From the NCBI GenBank assembly GCA_017450695.1, contig JAFSTA010000264.1:1-64000 (forward strand): a stretch of 64,000 nt of DNA, written 5' to 3'. The translations under genes were made by a program, and so were the position numbers. The notes beneath the pieces are model-generated. The model worked only from the letters and a program-made list of their open reading frames with translations, had not been told where the DNA came from and searched no databases. This document shows positions 49,425 through 59,000 of the stretch, piece after piece. The number at the start of each line of letters is the position of its first letter. Within the stretch, counting starts at the first letter, position 1. The stretch is from Kiritimatiellia bacterium. Its GTDB lineage: Bacteria > Verrucomicrobiota > Kiritimatiellia > RFP12 > UBA1067.

Positions 49425-50795
49425 TTACACCAGAGGTTCAAATCCGGCGCGCTTGGAGCCTTTCAGCATCGCGGTCGCTTCCGGTTTGTTGAACTCTTGC
49501 TTCGCGTTGTCCCAGGAGAGCGTCTCGTTCGGGAAGTGCTGCGCGATGCAGCCGAAGAGAAGCGCCTCGGTCAATTTCGCCGCGTACTCGAAACGGCTGC
49601 CGCATTTCTTGGTGTCGCCCGCCTTGCAGGCATCGACCCATTCCTTGTAGTGGTTGTACTGCCACTTGCCGGGATCCTTGAGCAGGTCGTTTCCGAACTT
49701 CTCCATCTCCTTCGTTTCGGGGCCGAACGCCTTGCCGGGGAGGGCGATGCAGCGTGGCTTGTTGGCGTGCGAGCCGCCGAGCGTCGTGGCCTTGGAACCT
49801 TCGATGATCAGGCCGTTGCCGCCGACGTCGAGCTTCTGGTGCGAACCGGCTGGCGGTTTCGGCAGCAGCTTGCTCTCGTACCAATAGACGTTCACGCCCT
49901 TCGGGCAGACCGGGGTCGGGCCGAAGTTGAAGTCAATCGTGGAGATCAGCGGGAATCCGAACTTCGCCGGACTGTCCACCCACGCCCTGACCGTCAGCGG
50001 AAGGTCGAGCTGGAGCACCCAGAACGCCGGGTCGAAATTGTGTACGGCCATGTCGCCGATCGCGCCGCAGCCGAAGTCGCACCAGCCGCGCCACTTGAAC
50101 GGGGTGTAGGCGGAAGAGTAGGGGCGCATCTGCGCGGGGCCGAGCCACGCATCCCAGTTGTATCCGTCGGGGATCTTCTCCTCTTTCGCGGGACCGGTCA
50201 TGCCCTGCGGCCACCAGCCCTTGGCGCGGTCCGTCCAGGAATGGACGGAGAGAATTTCACCCCAGAAATTGTTTTGCAGCAGACGCTCGTAGCGATAGAC
50301 GCCCGGATGGCCCTGGTTGCCCATCTGCGTCACGACGCCGTACTTCTTGGCGGCGGCGATCAGCATCTCGCATTCCTCGTAGGTGTGCGCGAGCGGCTTC
50401 TGCACATAGACATGCTTCTTCAGGCGCATCGCGGCGAGGGCGATCGTCGCGTGGGTGTGGTCGGCGGTGGAGACGCAGACCGCGTCATACGTCGAGGGAT
50501 TGATCGTAGAGAGCATCTTGCGGTAATCCGAGAAGGTCGGGATGCCGGGGAATTTCTTCTTCCGGTTTTCCAGTTCGTACGGATTCACGTCGCAGATGCC
50601 CGTGATGATTCCGCCGTTCCCGATGAGCGAGTTGATGTCGCCGCCGCCCATGCCGCCTGAACCGACTTTCAGAATGCGGAGTTTGTCGTCACCGGCTTTG
50701 ACGGCCTGCCCGTAGATCGAGCTGGCGCTGATAAAGAAACCCGCCATCGCACTGGAGGCCAGAAACGAACGGCGTGTAGTACCCTGATTATTCAT
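49425..50795 (-). CDS. Tat-exported Gfo/Idh/MocA family oxidoreductase
   Basis: 456 residues. ATG 50795 with AAGGAG upstream starts a twin-arginine-type signal (MNNQGTTRRSFLASSAMAGF). Rossmann part ILKVGSGGMGGGDINSL, GICDVN, then VCVSTADHTHATIALAAMRL and VQKPLAHTYEECEMLI (K-P motif, Q for E). Domain 2: KWRGWCDFGCGAIGDMAVHN. Periplasmic sugar oxidoreductase. It lies 34 bp after the FHA-MoxR gene and ends at a strong terminator, so it is the last gene of that operon; the functional link to MoxR is not obvious. Confidence 0.88.
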   Translation of the reverse strand: MNNQGTTRRSFLASSAMAGFFISASSIYGQAVKAGDDKLRILKVGSGGMGGGDINSLIGNGGIITGICDVNPYELENRKKKFPGIPTFSDYRKMLSTINPSTYDAVCVSTADHTHATIALAAMRLKKHVYVQKPLAHTYEECEMLIAAAKKYGVVTQMGNQGHPGVYRYERLLQNNFWGEILSVHSWTDRAKGWWPQGMTGPAKEEKIPDGYNWDAWLGPAQMRPYSSAYTPFKWRGWCDFGCGAIGDMAVHNFDPAFWVLQLDLPLTVRAWVDSPAKFGFPLISTIDFNFGPTPVCPKGVNVYWYESKLLPKPPAGSHQKLDVGGNGLIIEGSKATTLGGSHANKPRCIALPGKAFGPETKEMEKFGNDLLKDPGKWQYNHYKEWVDACKAGDTKKCGSRFEYAAKLTEALLFGCIAQHFPNETLSWDNAKQEFNKPEATAMLKGSKRAGFEPLV

Positions 50796-50829
50796 GGAGT
50801 TCTCCTTGTTTTGAGTGAATGAAAATCGG

Positions 50830-52278
50830 TTAGGCTGGATAATCCTCTTCGCCCGGCTGCGGGATTTCCTTGACCAGTCGGTTGACGAGGTCAATGGTGG
50901 AGATCCCTTCGGAGTCGGCGGCGAAGTTGGACTGGATGCGGTGACGCAGAACCGGAATCGCGGCCTTGATCACATCGTTGCACGAGACGTGGATGCGCCC
51001 TTCCAGCACGGCGCGCGCCTTCGCGGCCAGGACGAGATACTGTCCGGCACGGGGACCGGCTCCGTTCTGCACGTACTTCTTGATGAAGTCGGGACTCTTC
51101 TCGTCCTGCGGGCGCGTGGCGCGCACTAGACGGACGGCGTACTTGATCACATGGTCGGAGACCGGGATCTTGCGCACGACCGACTGCAGCTGCAACAGCT
51201 GTTCCTGCGAGAGTACCTTTTCGGGCGTGCTGTGCTTGCCCGAAGTGGTCGATTTGATGACGGTGACCTCTTCATCCTCCTGCGGGTAATCGACCCAGAG
51301 GTTGAACATGAAACGGTCCTGCTGCGCTTCCGGCAGGGGATAGGTTCCTTCCTGTTCCACCGGGTTCTGCGTGGCGAGCACGAAGAACGGCGGCTCCAGC
51401 TTGTAGGTCTGGTTGCCGACGGTCACGCACTTCTCCTGCATCGCCTCCAGCAGGGAGGCCTGCGTCTTCGGCGGGGTACGGTTGATTTCGTCGGCGAGCA
51501 ACATGTTCGTGAAGATCGGTCCCTTGATGAAGCGGAAGGACTTCTTGTCGGTCACGGGATCGTGTTCGAGGATTTCGGATCCGGTGATGTCGGTCGGCAT
51601 CAGGTCCGGCGTGAACTGCACGCGCTTGAACTCCATGTCCAGCACCTTCGCGATGGTCGAGCAGAGCGTGGTTTTCGCCATGCCGGGCATCCCGACGAGC
51701 AGGCCGTGGCCGCCGGCGATGATGACCATCATCACCTGGTTGATGATTTCCACCTGGCCCACGATCACCTTCGCGATCTCTTCGCGGATCTTGTTCGACA
51801 ACTTGGCCATGGACTGCACGAGCGCGAGGTCTTCTGCCGAGGCGCCTGCGACGGCGGAGGAACGCTTCCCTTTCTTCGCCGGCTCCGCCGCTGCTTCGGT
51901 GGCGGGTTCCGCTTCCGGCGCGGGTTCGGCCTCGGCGGGTGCCGCCCCCGCTTCCCCCTCTTGCGGGAATTCCGCCGCGTCGTCCTGGAAGATGAGTCCG
52001 ACCTGTTCGCCCAGCACGATCTGGAGTCCGTCCGCGAGCAGCACGGGCTGGTTCGGTTCGAGCGCCTGTCCGTTGATCGTGCTGCCGTTGGAACTGCCCA
52101 GATCCTGCGCCGCCCACCCTTGTTCGGTGAAGAGCAGTTCCAGATGGTGTCCGGAAATCGCGTCTGCCTGAATCGGGATGATGCAGTCTTCGGCGCGTCC
52201 GATCACATACGTTTGCGCGGTGTCAAGCTCCGCCAGGAGCTGGTCGCCTTCGGGTTGCTGGAGAAACAGTTTCGCCAT
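50830..52278 (-). CDS. MoxR-type AAA+ ATPase with N-terminal FHA domain
   Basis: 482 residues. Residues about 1-95 are FHA: TYVIGRAEDCIIP (G-R), SGHHLELLF (H), AAQDLGSSNGSTINGQ (D-L-x-S-x-N-G). An acidic Ala/Pro/Glu linker (about 105-145) follows. The MoxR AAA+ core has GMPGMAKTTLCSTIAKVL (Walker A), NMLLADEINRTPPKTQASLL (Walker B), VLATQNPVEQEGTYPLPEAQ (sensor) and the C-terminal lid. FHA domains bind phospho-threonine peptides, so ATPase activity may be recruited or switched by a Ser/Thr kinase. MoxR ATPases act as chaperones for metal or protein-complex assembly. Second-last of four genes reading leftwards; no DUF58 or VWA partner is nearby. Confidence 0.9.
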   Translation of the reverse strand: MAKLFLQQPEGDQLLAELDTAQTYVIGRAEDCIIPIQADAISGHHLELLFTEQGWAAQDLGSSNGSTINGQALEPNQPVLLADGLQIVLGEQVGLIFQDDAAEFPQEGEAGAAPAEAEPAPEAEPATEAAAEPAKKGKRSSAVAGASAEDLALVQSMAKLSNKIREEIAKVIVGQVEIINQVMMVIIAGGHGLLVGMPGMAKTTLCSTIAKVLDMEFKRVQFTPDLMPTDITGSEILEHDPVTDKKSFRFIKGPIFTNMLLADEINRTPPKTQASLLEAMQEKCVTVGNQTYKLEPPFFVLATQNPVEQEGTYPLPEAQQDRFMFNLWVDYPQEDEEVTVIKSTTSGKHSTPEKVLSQEQLLQLQSVVRKIPVSDHVIKYAVRLVRATRPQDEKSPDFIKKYVQNGAGPRAGQYLVLAAKARAVLEGRIHVSCNDVIKAAIPVLRHRIQSNFAADSEGISTIDLVNRLVKEIPQPGEEDYPA

Positions 52279-52280
52279 AG

Positions 52281-53132
52281 TTACTTTCCTTCTTCTTCTT
52301 TTTTCAACGAGATGGTTCCGAGGTCTTTCACCTTGCCGGTGATGCGGATGCCCTGCAGGTCGGGACGGAAGAATCCGGGGATCAGCCCCTTGGTTTCCGG
52401 CGGTCCCAGTTCCTGACGGGTGATCTCACGCGTTTTGCGGATGTCCCAATGTGTGCCGAGCGAACCGCCGCCGACACTGTCCACCAGGCAGAGCTTGATG
52501 CTGCGGATCTGGACGTTCTTGTGGACGTTCGCGCCTTGGTCGGTGACGGGGCGCGTGCGCACCTCCTGCTCCAATACCCGCGCCCGTCCGAAACGTCCGG
52601 TCTGTCCCTCGATGCGGTGCTGGTGCTTCAGGTCGAAGAACGGGTTGGACTCGACCAGCTTCGCCTTGATGGACTGGCGGTCGGAGTCGGTCAGGGACTC
52701 CTCTTCGCGGTTGAGTTTCAGCCCCTCGTAGAAACAGTTCTCGCACATGATGAAGAGGTCGTATTTCCCGGACGGAAGCCCGTAAAACTCGAAACGGTTG
52801 TCATCGGAGAGCTGCGCCAGATAACACTGGTTCGTCATGTCGGTGTTGACATTGCCCGCGTTCTTCGCGGAGGTGCCGCCTTCGACGAACTGGAGGGAAC
52901 GGATGTTCGGGAATTTCTGCGGCATGCAGATGACGCCCAGCACTTTGGAGGGCGCGTCTGTCAGCGCACCCTTGATTCCCCCTGTCGCGGAGTAGTCGGG
53001 CTTGGTGTAGAGGTTGATGCCCACGTGCGTTTTCGTGTAGGGCGACATATTACCCGGTACGATTTTGATGCCGGGTTCGGCGAATCCCGAAAACGCGGCG
53101 AACAGGCACAGGACGGAGAGCGTTTGCTTCAT
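52281..53132 (-). CDS. secreted protein of unknown function
   Basis: 283 residues with signal peptide (MKQTLSVLCLFAAFSGFAEP). Mostly beta-prone; a segment GLPSGKYDLFIMCENCFYEG looks like a carboxypeptidase-regulatory-like or SpaA-type strand pair. Otherwise no family recognised. The start overlaps the stop of the upstream PA14/TPR gene by ATGA (53129-53132), and only 2 bp separate it from the FHA-MoxR gene. The tight packing suggests a common envelope complex. Confidence 0.8.
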   Translation of the reverse strand: MKQTLSVLCLFAAFSGFAEPGIKIVPGNMSPYTKTHVGINLYTKPDYSATGGIKGALTDAPSKVLGVICMPQKFPNIRSLQFVEGGTSAKNAGNVNTDMTNQCYLAQLSDDNRFEFYGLPSGKYDLFIMCENCFYEGLKLNREEESLTDSDRQSIKAKLVESNPFFDLKHQHRIEGQTGRFGRARVLEQEVRTRPVTDQGANVHKNVQIRSIKLCLVDSVGGGSLGTHWDIRKTREITRQELGPPETKGLIPGFFRPDLQGIRITGKVKDLGTISLKKEEEGK

Positions 53133-55399
53133 TGCGCGATTCCTTTCATCTCTTCTTCAAACGGATGCCCCGGGAAACGCTTGAGGAAATCCTTCGCCAG
53201 CTTGCGCTGCCGTTCGGTGTCGTTCAGTTCACCGAGACATTCGACCTCCAGCTTGATGGCGTCCGGCAACTGCGCGGACATTCCCGTGTTGCGGGTGTAG
53301 AGGTCGAGGATGTTCGCCGCCCTCCGGAAATCTTTCGCCTTCTGATAGACCCGCGCCGCCGCGATCGGGTATTCGCCCTCCAGCTTGGAGGTGGGTGATT
53401 CGCTTTCCCAGTTCGCCATTTCCTGCAACGCTTCGGGCAACGCGTCCTGCTCCAGCAGGGAGGAGACGGTCGCGTAGCGGGAGGAGTTGCGGACGGTGTA
53501 GATCTTCCACTCTTCTCCCTTCGGCGCGGTCGGCAGCTTGAACTTGGCGGATGCCGTGTTCTTCTCCGCTTGCGGATAGCGGCTCTCCTTCGCGCTCGCC
53601 TTTTTCGGCACGTCGTTGGTGGAGGCGCGGGCCTTGCGTCCGCCGACATACGAGAGGCGTCCGCCCGCCATGCCGGTCTTGTTGCGGGAACGGTACCGGT
53701 CTTCGGCATCCTTGTAGTGTTTCAGCGCCGCTTCCAAATCGCCCGTCGCATACGCCACGTCGCCCGCGCGGAGCGCGGCGTACTGCAACTGGTCGGGCGA
53801 GGCAGCGTTGTCCTTCAGCGAGGAGATTTCGCGCTTCGCCTGTTCCGGCGCGTTGAGGTCGAACAGGTACGTCGCAATCCGTTCCTCCTTCCAGTGGAAC
53901 TTGCGCGCGTTGTTATGCTCGGCCTTTTCGAATGTCGCGATCCACTCCAGCAGTTCTTTGTCCTTGCGCGCCACACGCAGAAACTCGATCAGCCGGTCCT
54001 GCATCATCCAGCGTTCTTTGTCGGGACGCTTCTGGATGGAGGCGAAGCCGCGCGTGAAGAGGTCGGTGAGAATCGTACCGGACTTGTAGGGTTCCAGCAA
54101 CTCGCAGAAGAGTCCCCAGAAATCGTTCGACCAGTCGGCGCACGGATCGTTCGGCGCAGGTACCGCCTTTACCAGGTCGTAGAATGCCTTGCGGTATTCC
54201 AGACGGTCGTCGGGGTTGTCGATGGAGGCCGCGTTCGGCGTCCAGGGCGACTGGAGAAGGCGCGTCGTTTTCGCGGTCCCTGCGGCGTTTTCCAACGCCA
54301 GCGTGATCGGATACGCCATCGGGTCGTGCTGTCCGGAAACCAGACAGGCGAACTCGTGTCCCGGCAGCCGCTTCCCTTTTCCGAACTCCCAGAAAACCTT
54401 TTCATCCCGCTGGAACGGTCCCGCCGTCAGCTTGAAAAGGGTGATCGGCTGGTCGCCGAACCAGAAGTAGCTTGCGGCTTGCGGAACGGAGGCGAAGCCC
54501 GATTTGCCAAGCCCCGAGATGTTGATGGTGGTGCAGGCCCTTCCGTCCTTCAGCTCGATACGCTCGATGTCGCCCACGCCCGATTTCGCGATCGAATCCA
54601 CCAGTTCGGGTAGCCCGCTCTTGGTTTCGATACCGGGACGCTTCCAGACGAGCTGTGCCTCTTGCTTGCCGGTCATTTCAAACTGGTAGTAATCGAAACG
54701 GTGCAGCCCTTTGCCCAACTGCACGTGGTCGCCATGCTGGCCCTTGGCGCCGCCATCGCGGGTGTGCTTGCCGGGCCACGCGGCGACCTTTTTGCCGTCG
54801 ATGGAAAACTCCGATCCTTCATCGGAGACGGTGGCGAAGTAAATCTTCTCCGGCTTTTCCAAAATGAACGCGCCGACAAACCAGAGGTTGTAGTTGTCGT
54901 CCGGGCCGAAGGGATTGACCATGCTGCCCGCCCAGTCCCAGCTGGCGAAGAAGGCGCCTTGCGCGGGCGGGTACTGCGTGGACATCGCCTTCGCGTTGTC
55001 GAGTCCCGGACGCCCGTTCTTCGTGTAGAGGATCAGGCTCGGAAAGATTTTCGCGTTGGCGGGTTTCGCCGGCACGCGTTGCGAAGGCGAGAAGTAAACA
55101 AACGCGCGGTCGTTCTTCGGCGGCTCGAAAAGGACGCCGACGCCGTCTTTCTGGTTGTAGCCGACGAGAACCGTCTCCAACTGCTTGCCCTCGTCATCGA
55201 AGGCTTGGGGAACGGCCCAGGGGGATGGCAGGAGTCCGCCGTCCGGAACTTTTACAAAGACGCCGAGCTGGGGGTCTTCGGGGGAATGGCCGACGCTCAC
55301 GGTCACGCGCACCGCCGCGTTCGGCACGTGCCAATCAGCGGCGGACGCCAAGAGGCAAAGACCGCAGACCGCCCAGGATAAAGCAACTAACTCTCTCAT
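53129..55399 (-). CDS. secreted protein with PA14-like domain and C-terminal TPR-like repeats
   Basis: 756 residues from ATG 55399 (AGGA 6 bp upstream; an in-frame ATG at 55405 is possible). Signal peptide MRELVALSWAVCGLCLLASA. Around residues 180-270 the segment KIYFATVSDEGSEFSIDGKK..GKGLHRFDYYQFEMTGKQEAQL matches the PA14 pattern (glycan- or protein-binding). Residues about 540-756 hold helical repeats (AALRAGDVAYATGDLEAALK, YPIAAARVYQKAKDFRRAAN, LGELNDTERQRKLAKDFLKR). First of four co-oriented genes, so it probably anchors or presents something in the periplasm together with the MoxR ATPase. Confidence 0.8.
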   Translation of the reverse strand: MRELVALSWAVCGLCLLASAADWHVPNAAVRVTVSVGHSPEDPQLGVFVKVPDGGLLPSPWAVPQAFDDEGKQLETVLVGYNQKDGVGVLFEPPKNDRAFVYFSPSQRVPAKPANAKIFPSLILYTKNGRPGLDNAKAMSTQYPPAQGAFFASWDWAGSMVNPFGPDDNYNLWFVGAFILEKPEKIYFATVSDEGSEFSIDGKKVAAWPGKHTRDGGAKGQHGDHVQLGKGLHRFDYYQFEMTGKQEAQLVWKRPGIETKSGLPELVDSIAKSGVGDIERIELKDGRACTTINISGLGKSGFASVPQAASYFWFGDQPITLFKLTAGPFQRDEKVFWEFGKGKRLPGHEFACLVSGQHDPMAYPITLALENAAGTAKTTRLLQSPWTPNAASIDNPDDRLEYRKAFYDLVKAVPAPNDPCADWSNDFWGLFCELLEPYKSGTILTDLFTRGFASIQKRPDKERWMMQDRLIEFLRVARKDKELLEWIATFEKAEHNNARKFHWKEERIATYLFDLNAPEQAKREISSLKDNAASPDQLQYAALRAGDVAYATGDLEAALKHYKDAEDRYRSRNKTGMAGGRLSYVGGRKARASTNDVPKKASAKESRYPQAEKNTASAKFKLPTAPKGEEWKIYTVRNSSRYATVSSLLEQDALPEALQEMANWESESPTSKLEGEYPIAAARVYQKAKDFRRAANILDLYTRNTGMSAQLPDAIKLEVECLGELNDTERQRKLAKDFLKRFPGHPFEEEMKGIAQ

Positions 55400-56060
55400 T
55401 TTCATTCCTATAATTTTACCGATTTTCCACCACATTGTCGAGTACGCATTTCGGAAAACAGCGGGGCGCTGCAGGGCGCTTCGCGCCAGCTGAGAGGCGG
55501 GGAAGCTGAGAGGTTGAGAGGTTGAGAAGCTGAAAAGAAGGGACACGCGACAGGCGACGGGCGCGTGTCTTATCCCTCACGCAGAGAACGGGAGGGGCAA
55601 CGTCCTCGTTGCCTGAATTGGGAGACGCGCTTCGTCGCGTCCGCTTGCGCAGGTCGGACATTGCTTTCACCGCGGGAGGTCTCGGGGTTTCGGAGACGGG
55701 GGCTGCTTTACTACAAGCCACCCAAACTCCCGGTACCGAAAGGAATGGTGATTTGTGGCATTGTCGGCATTGGCAACGCCGCCGTTCTGCACGGGAAATT
55801 CGGGGAGGCGGCACTCCTGCCGCTTCACGCGGTGCGGTCGCGACGGGGCGCGACCACTCTGCGTGAGACATGCGACACGCGACATGCGCGACGACTTTCC
55901 GACATGCGTGTCGCTCGTCGCGTGTCGCTTGTCCCTTCTTCGCCAAATCAAACTCAGGGGCGCAGCCGCCACTTCTCAGCTTCCCCGCTTCTCAGCCTCT
56001 CAGCTGGTGCGAAGCACCTCCCGCTTCTCAGCTGGCGCGAAGCGCCTGTCGCGTTTCGCC
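55400..56060. repeat. intergenic repeat mosaic, partly inverted
   Basis: GCTTCGCGCCAGCTGAGAGG units (about 55475-55535), R3-like (about 55548-55585), R5 (about 55589-55625), an R1-type second stem with GCGGCACTCCTGCCGC (about 55798-55815), then inverted R3 (about 55861-55935) and an inverted, internally deleted R2 (about 55943-55974). Inverted GCTGAGAAGC units run up to the cassette gene's stop. The mosaic thus reads outward in both directions. Confidence 0.75.
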
Positions 56061-59000
56061 CTACTCTTGCGCGGAGAGGGTGCGCCAGGAAGTGATGGCC
56101 CAGCGGCCGGTATAGGCGTCACGGAGGATGGTGGCGGCGGCACGTTGTTCGGAGAGGACAACGGGATGCGCGGGCGTCGAACCGGTCGCCAGCGTCTGCG
56201 CGGCGACGATCACGGTCAGGACATTCTGACGGAACGAGAGCTTGTCGATGAGAGCTGCCGCCACGTCTTCGTCGTAGTCGTGCATCGGGTGCAGTTGCGC
56301 GTTGGCGTTCAGCCACGGATCTTTCATCTGGTTCGCGTGGTCGGAGGCTTCGTTGTACCGGTTGGTCAACAGTTCCGGCATCATGTCGGCGAAGCAGCGC
56401 CAGCCCGCGTTGTCGAGGCGGTTGGTCAACGCCTCGCGATAGACCTGCGACCAGTTTTCGCGCAGGGTCTTATCGGTTTCGAAAGTCGGCATGGTTCCGC
56501 TTTCGTTCTCGGCTGCGATGCCGTCCCAGGCGTTCGTCCAGCCGGGATGGACATCGGCGAGCAACGCCTGCACGACGGCGTTATGCGGCGTGTTCGCCTG
56601 CACCAGGCCACGGATGGGCGGGTTGTTGGTGGGGGCGACGGTGAAGACATCGAGCAGGGAGGCGCCGGCGCGCGTGGAGAAGGTGATGGTATCGTACCGG
56701 TCGCGTTTTCCTTCCTCCTCTTCTTCAGGCTTGTTGCTGGCGAGGTAGGAGGCGAAGAGGTTGCCGATTTCGCCGATTTTCTCCATCGGTCGGTCGGTGA
56801 GGATAAAGGGCAGTTCGCACACGGCGGTGAGGTTCGTGCTGCGGATGCTCTCGCCCGTCCAGTCCAGTTCGGTCGGGAAACCGCGCCACTGCGTGTAGTG
56901 GGCATTGCGGCGAGGATCGGGTGCGTAGAGGTTGGTGACGGAGGTAAAACCGAGTACCTTCAGTCCGTCCGAGGTGAGCAGGGCCTCATCGACAATCTGA
57001 TCCTGGTCGTAGTCGGAACCGTTCGGGAGTACGGTCGTGACCGGGCGCACCCAGATGGTAGGTTTCGTGTCGCCGGGGAATTTCGGGTCGCCGAGCGCGT
57101 AGTAGTTGGTGACGACCTCAATGACGGTCGATTCGTTCGCGGGATCTTTGATTTCTTCGACCACCATGAAGTTGACAGTTTGCTTGGGATAGACAGTCCA
57201 GAAGTAACCTTGGAAATCTTTGTCGGCACGGACGCGCGTATCGTCGAAGACGTTCAGTCCGCCATCCTCGTTTCCGTTGTCCGTTCCTTCACGCAGGTAG
57301 AAGCGATCCTTGTCGGTCAGGTTGCCGAGCGTCGGCTCTTGCAAGGACGGAAAGACCTTGTTCATCTGGCGGGGGAACTGGGAGAATACGCGCAGGAGAT
57401 CATCCCAGTTCAGATCGTCCTCCGGGGTCGCCATCAGCGCCATATAGAGCGCGTCGGGCGAGTTTGTCGGCAGCAGGTAGAAGAGTTCGTCCAGGACGAG
57501 TCCCATTTCCAGCGACATCGGAAGCGGCTTGACGCGCTGCACCTCCGTGGCCGTCATGATCGAGTTGGTCGTCAGATACCACTCGTTGGTCGTGCCGGTC
57601 TCCTGCAAGGTCAATCCGATGACAACGTTGGTCACCATTTCATAGGTGGTCTCCACGGTCTCGTCCTCGTTGGTGACGGAGTGCTCGACTGCCGTGACCG
57701 TGACCAGCACCTGGTTCGTCTCGTCGAGCCAGAACTCGGAGAACTGGTTGGTCGAAGTGAAGGGGATCTCCGTGCCGAAGACATCGGTGAGAGAGATGAC
57801 ATCGTTGGTGAGGAAGCTGCCGTCCTCCGCCTCCCAGAGCGTCCAGGTGGCGGGGTGATCCTTGCTGGGATTCTCGGCATAGCGCAGACGGTAGGAATTC
57901 TCCTCGTCGGGAAGCCAGGTGATGATGGGGTTGGTGACGGTCAGGTAGGTGTACTCGTTGGTGACGGTGACGACTTGTTCCACCAGGTTCGATGCGGTCT
58001 CCTCCCAGAAGAGGTTGGTGATCGCGATTTCCGCCTCATGTCCTTCCACGAGCGCGTTCGTGGTGATGACGTTCTCCAGCTCATTGGATTCCGTGACTAC
58101 CCAGACCAGGTTCGTTTCGAGTTCGACGATATTCGTGGTGGCGGGATGGAAGGCGAGCCACATCGGAGTCTGCGTGATATCGAAGGTGCCGTTGGTATCG
58201 ACGATCGGCCACTGTTCGAGACCGAGCGGGGTGAAGAACTGCTCCACGTAGGGGGCGAACATACCGTTCGTGTCGGCAGAAGGCCAATAGGCGTGGTTGG
58301 TCATGGAGGAGGTGAACCAGAGATCCTGCTGGAAGTTCGCCGCCAGCCAAAGCGGGTTGGAATAGACGGAGGGACCGACCTCATCCAGATAGGCGTTTTT
58401 CCACGTGTTGAAGAAGGTCTGCAAGACCGTCTCGCTGTTGTCGGTGTAGTTCCACCGGAGCCAGTCGCGCAACAGGCTGGAGTTCCACGGACGGTTGGTG
58501 GTGGTGACGACATCGTTCTCGTTGGTGTAGATGCCGACGTAGGCGGCGAAGTTCAGTTCCGAACCGTCCGAGTCGCGGAACGGTGACTGCGGGGTGAAGG
58601 GATACCAGTATTCGATGGCGACGGCGTAATGGTTGCTTAGCGTGGGGTCGATGTCGTAGTCGTTGAACTTCACGTCTTCGGGCAGTTTCGGATTCTCTTT
58701 CCCGCCTTCGGGCGCGAAGATGTTGAAGATCGAGATCTTGTTGATGAGCGGGACGGCCTCGACCGCGTAATCGACGCGGGTAGCGAGCAGCTGTGCCGCG
58801 TTGTCGCCATCGCCGTCCGTCTCGAAATAGGAGATTTGCGGGATGCGGTCGGAGTCCAGCGCATTGGCGAGTGTATAGGGAATGGCGTGGCCTTCCGGCA
58901 TCCGGTAACTGGTGTCTGGCGGCTGTGATCCCGCCATGCGGTTGATGTAGGAGGTGACGGGGTCGAGCCATTCGGATTTGAACTGGGCGTCGTTGAACCA

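Noticed and set aside
55755-58586. A 943-codon open frame on the plus strand
   Set aside because: Antisense to the cassette A-like gene, starts in repeat DNA, contains no recognisable domain. Shadow of codon bias.
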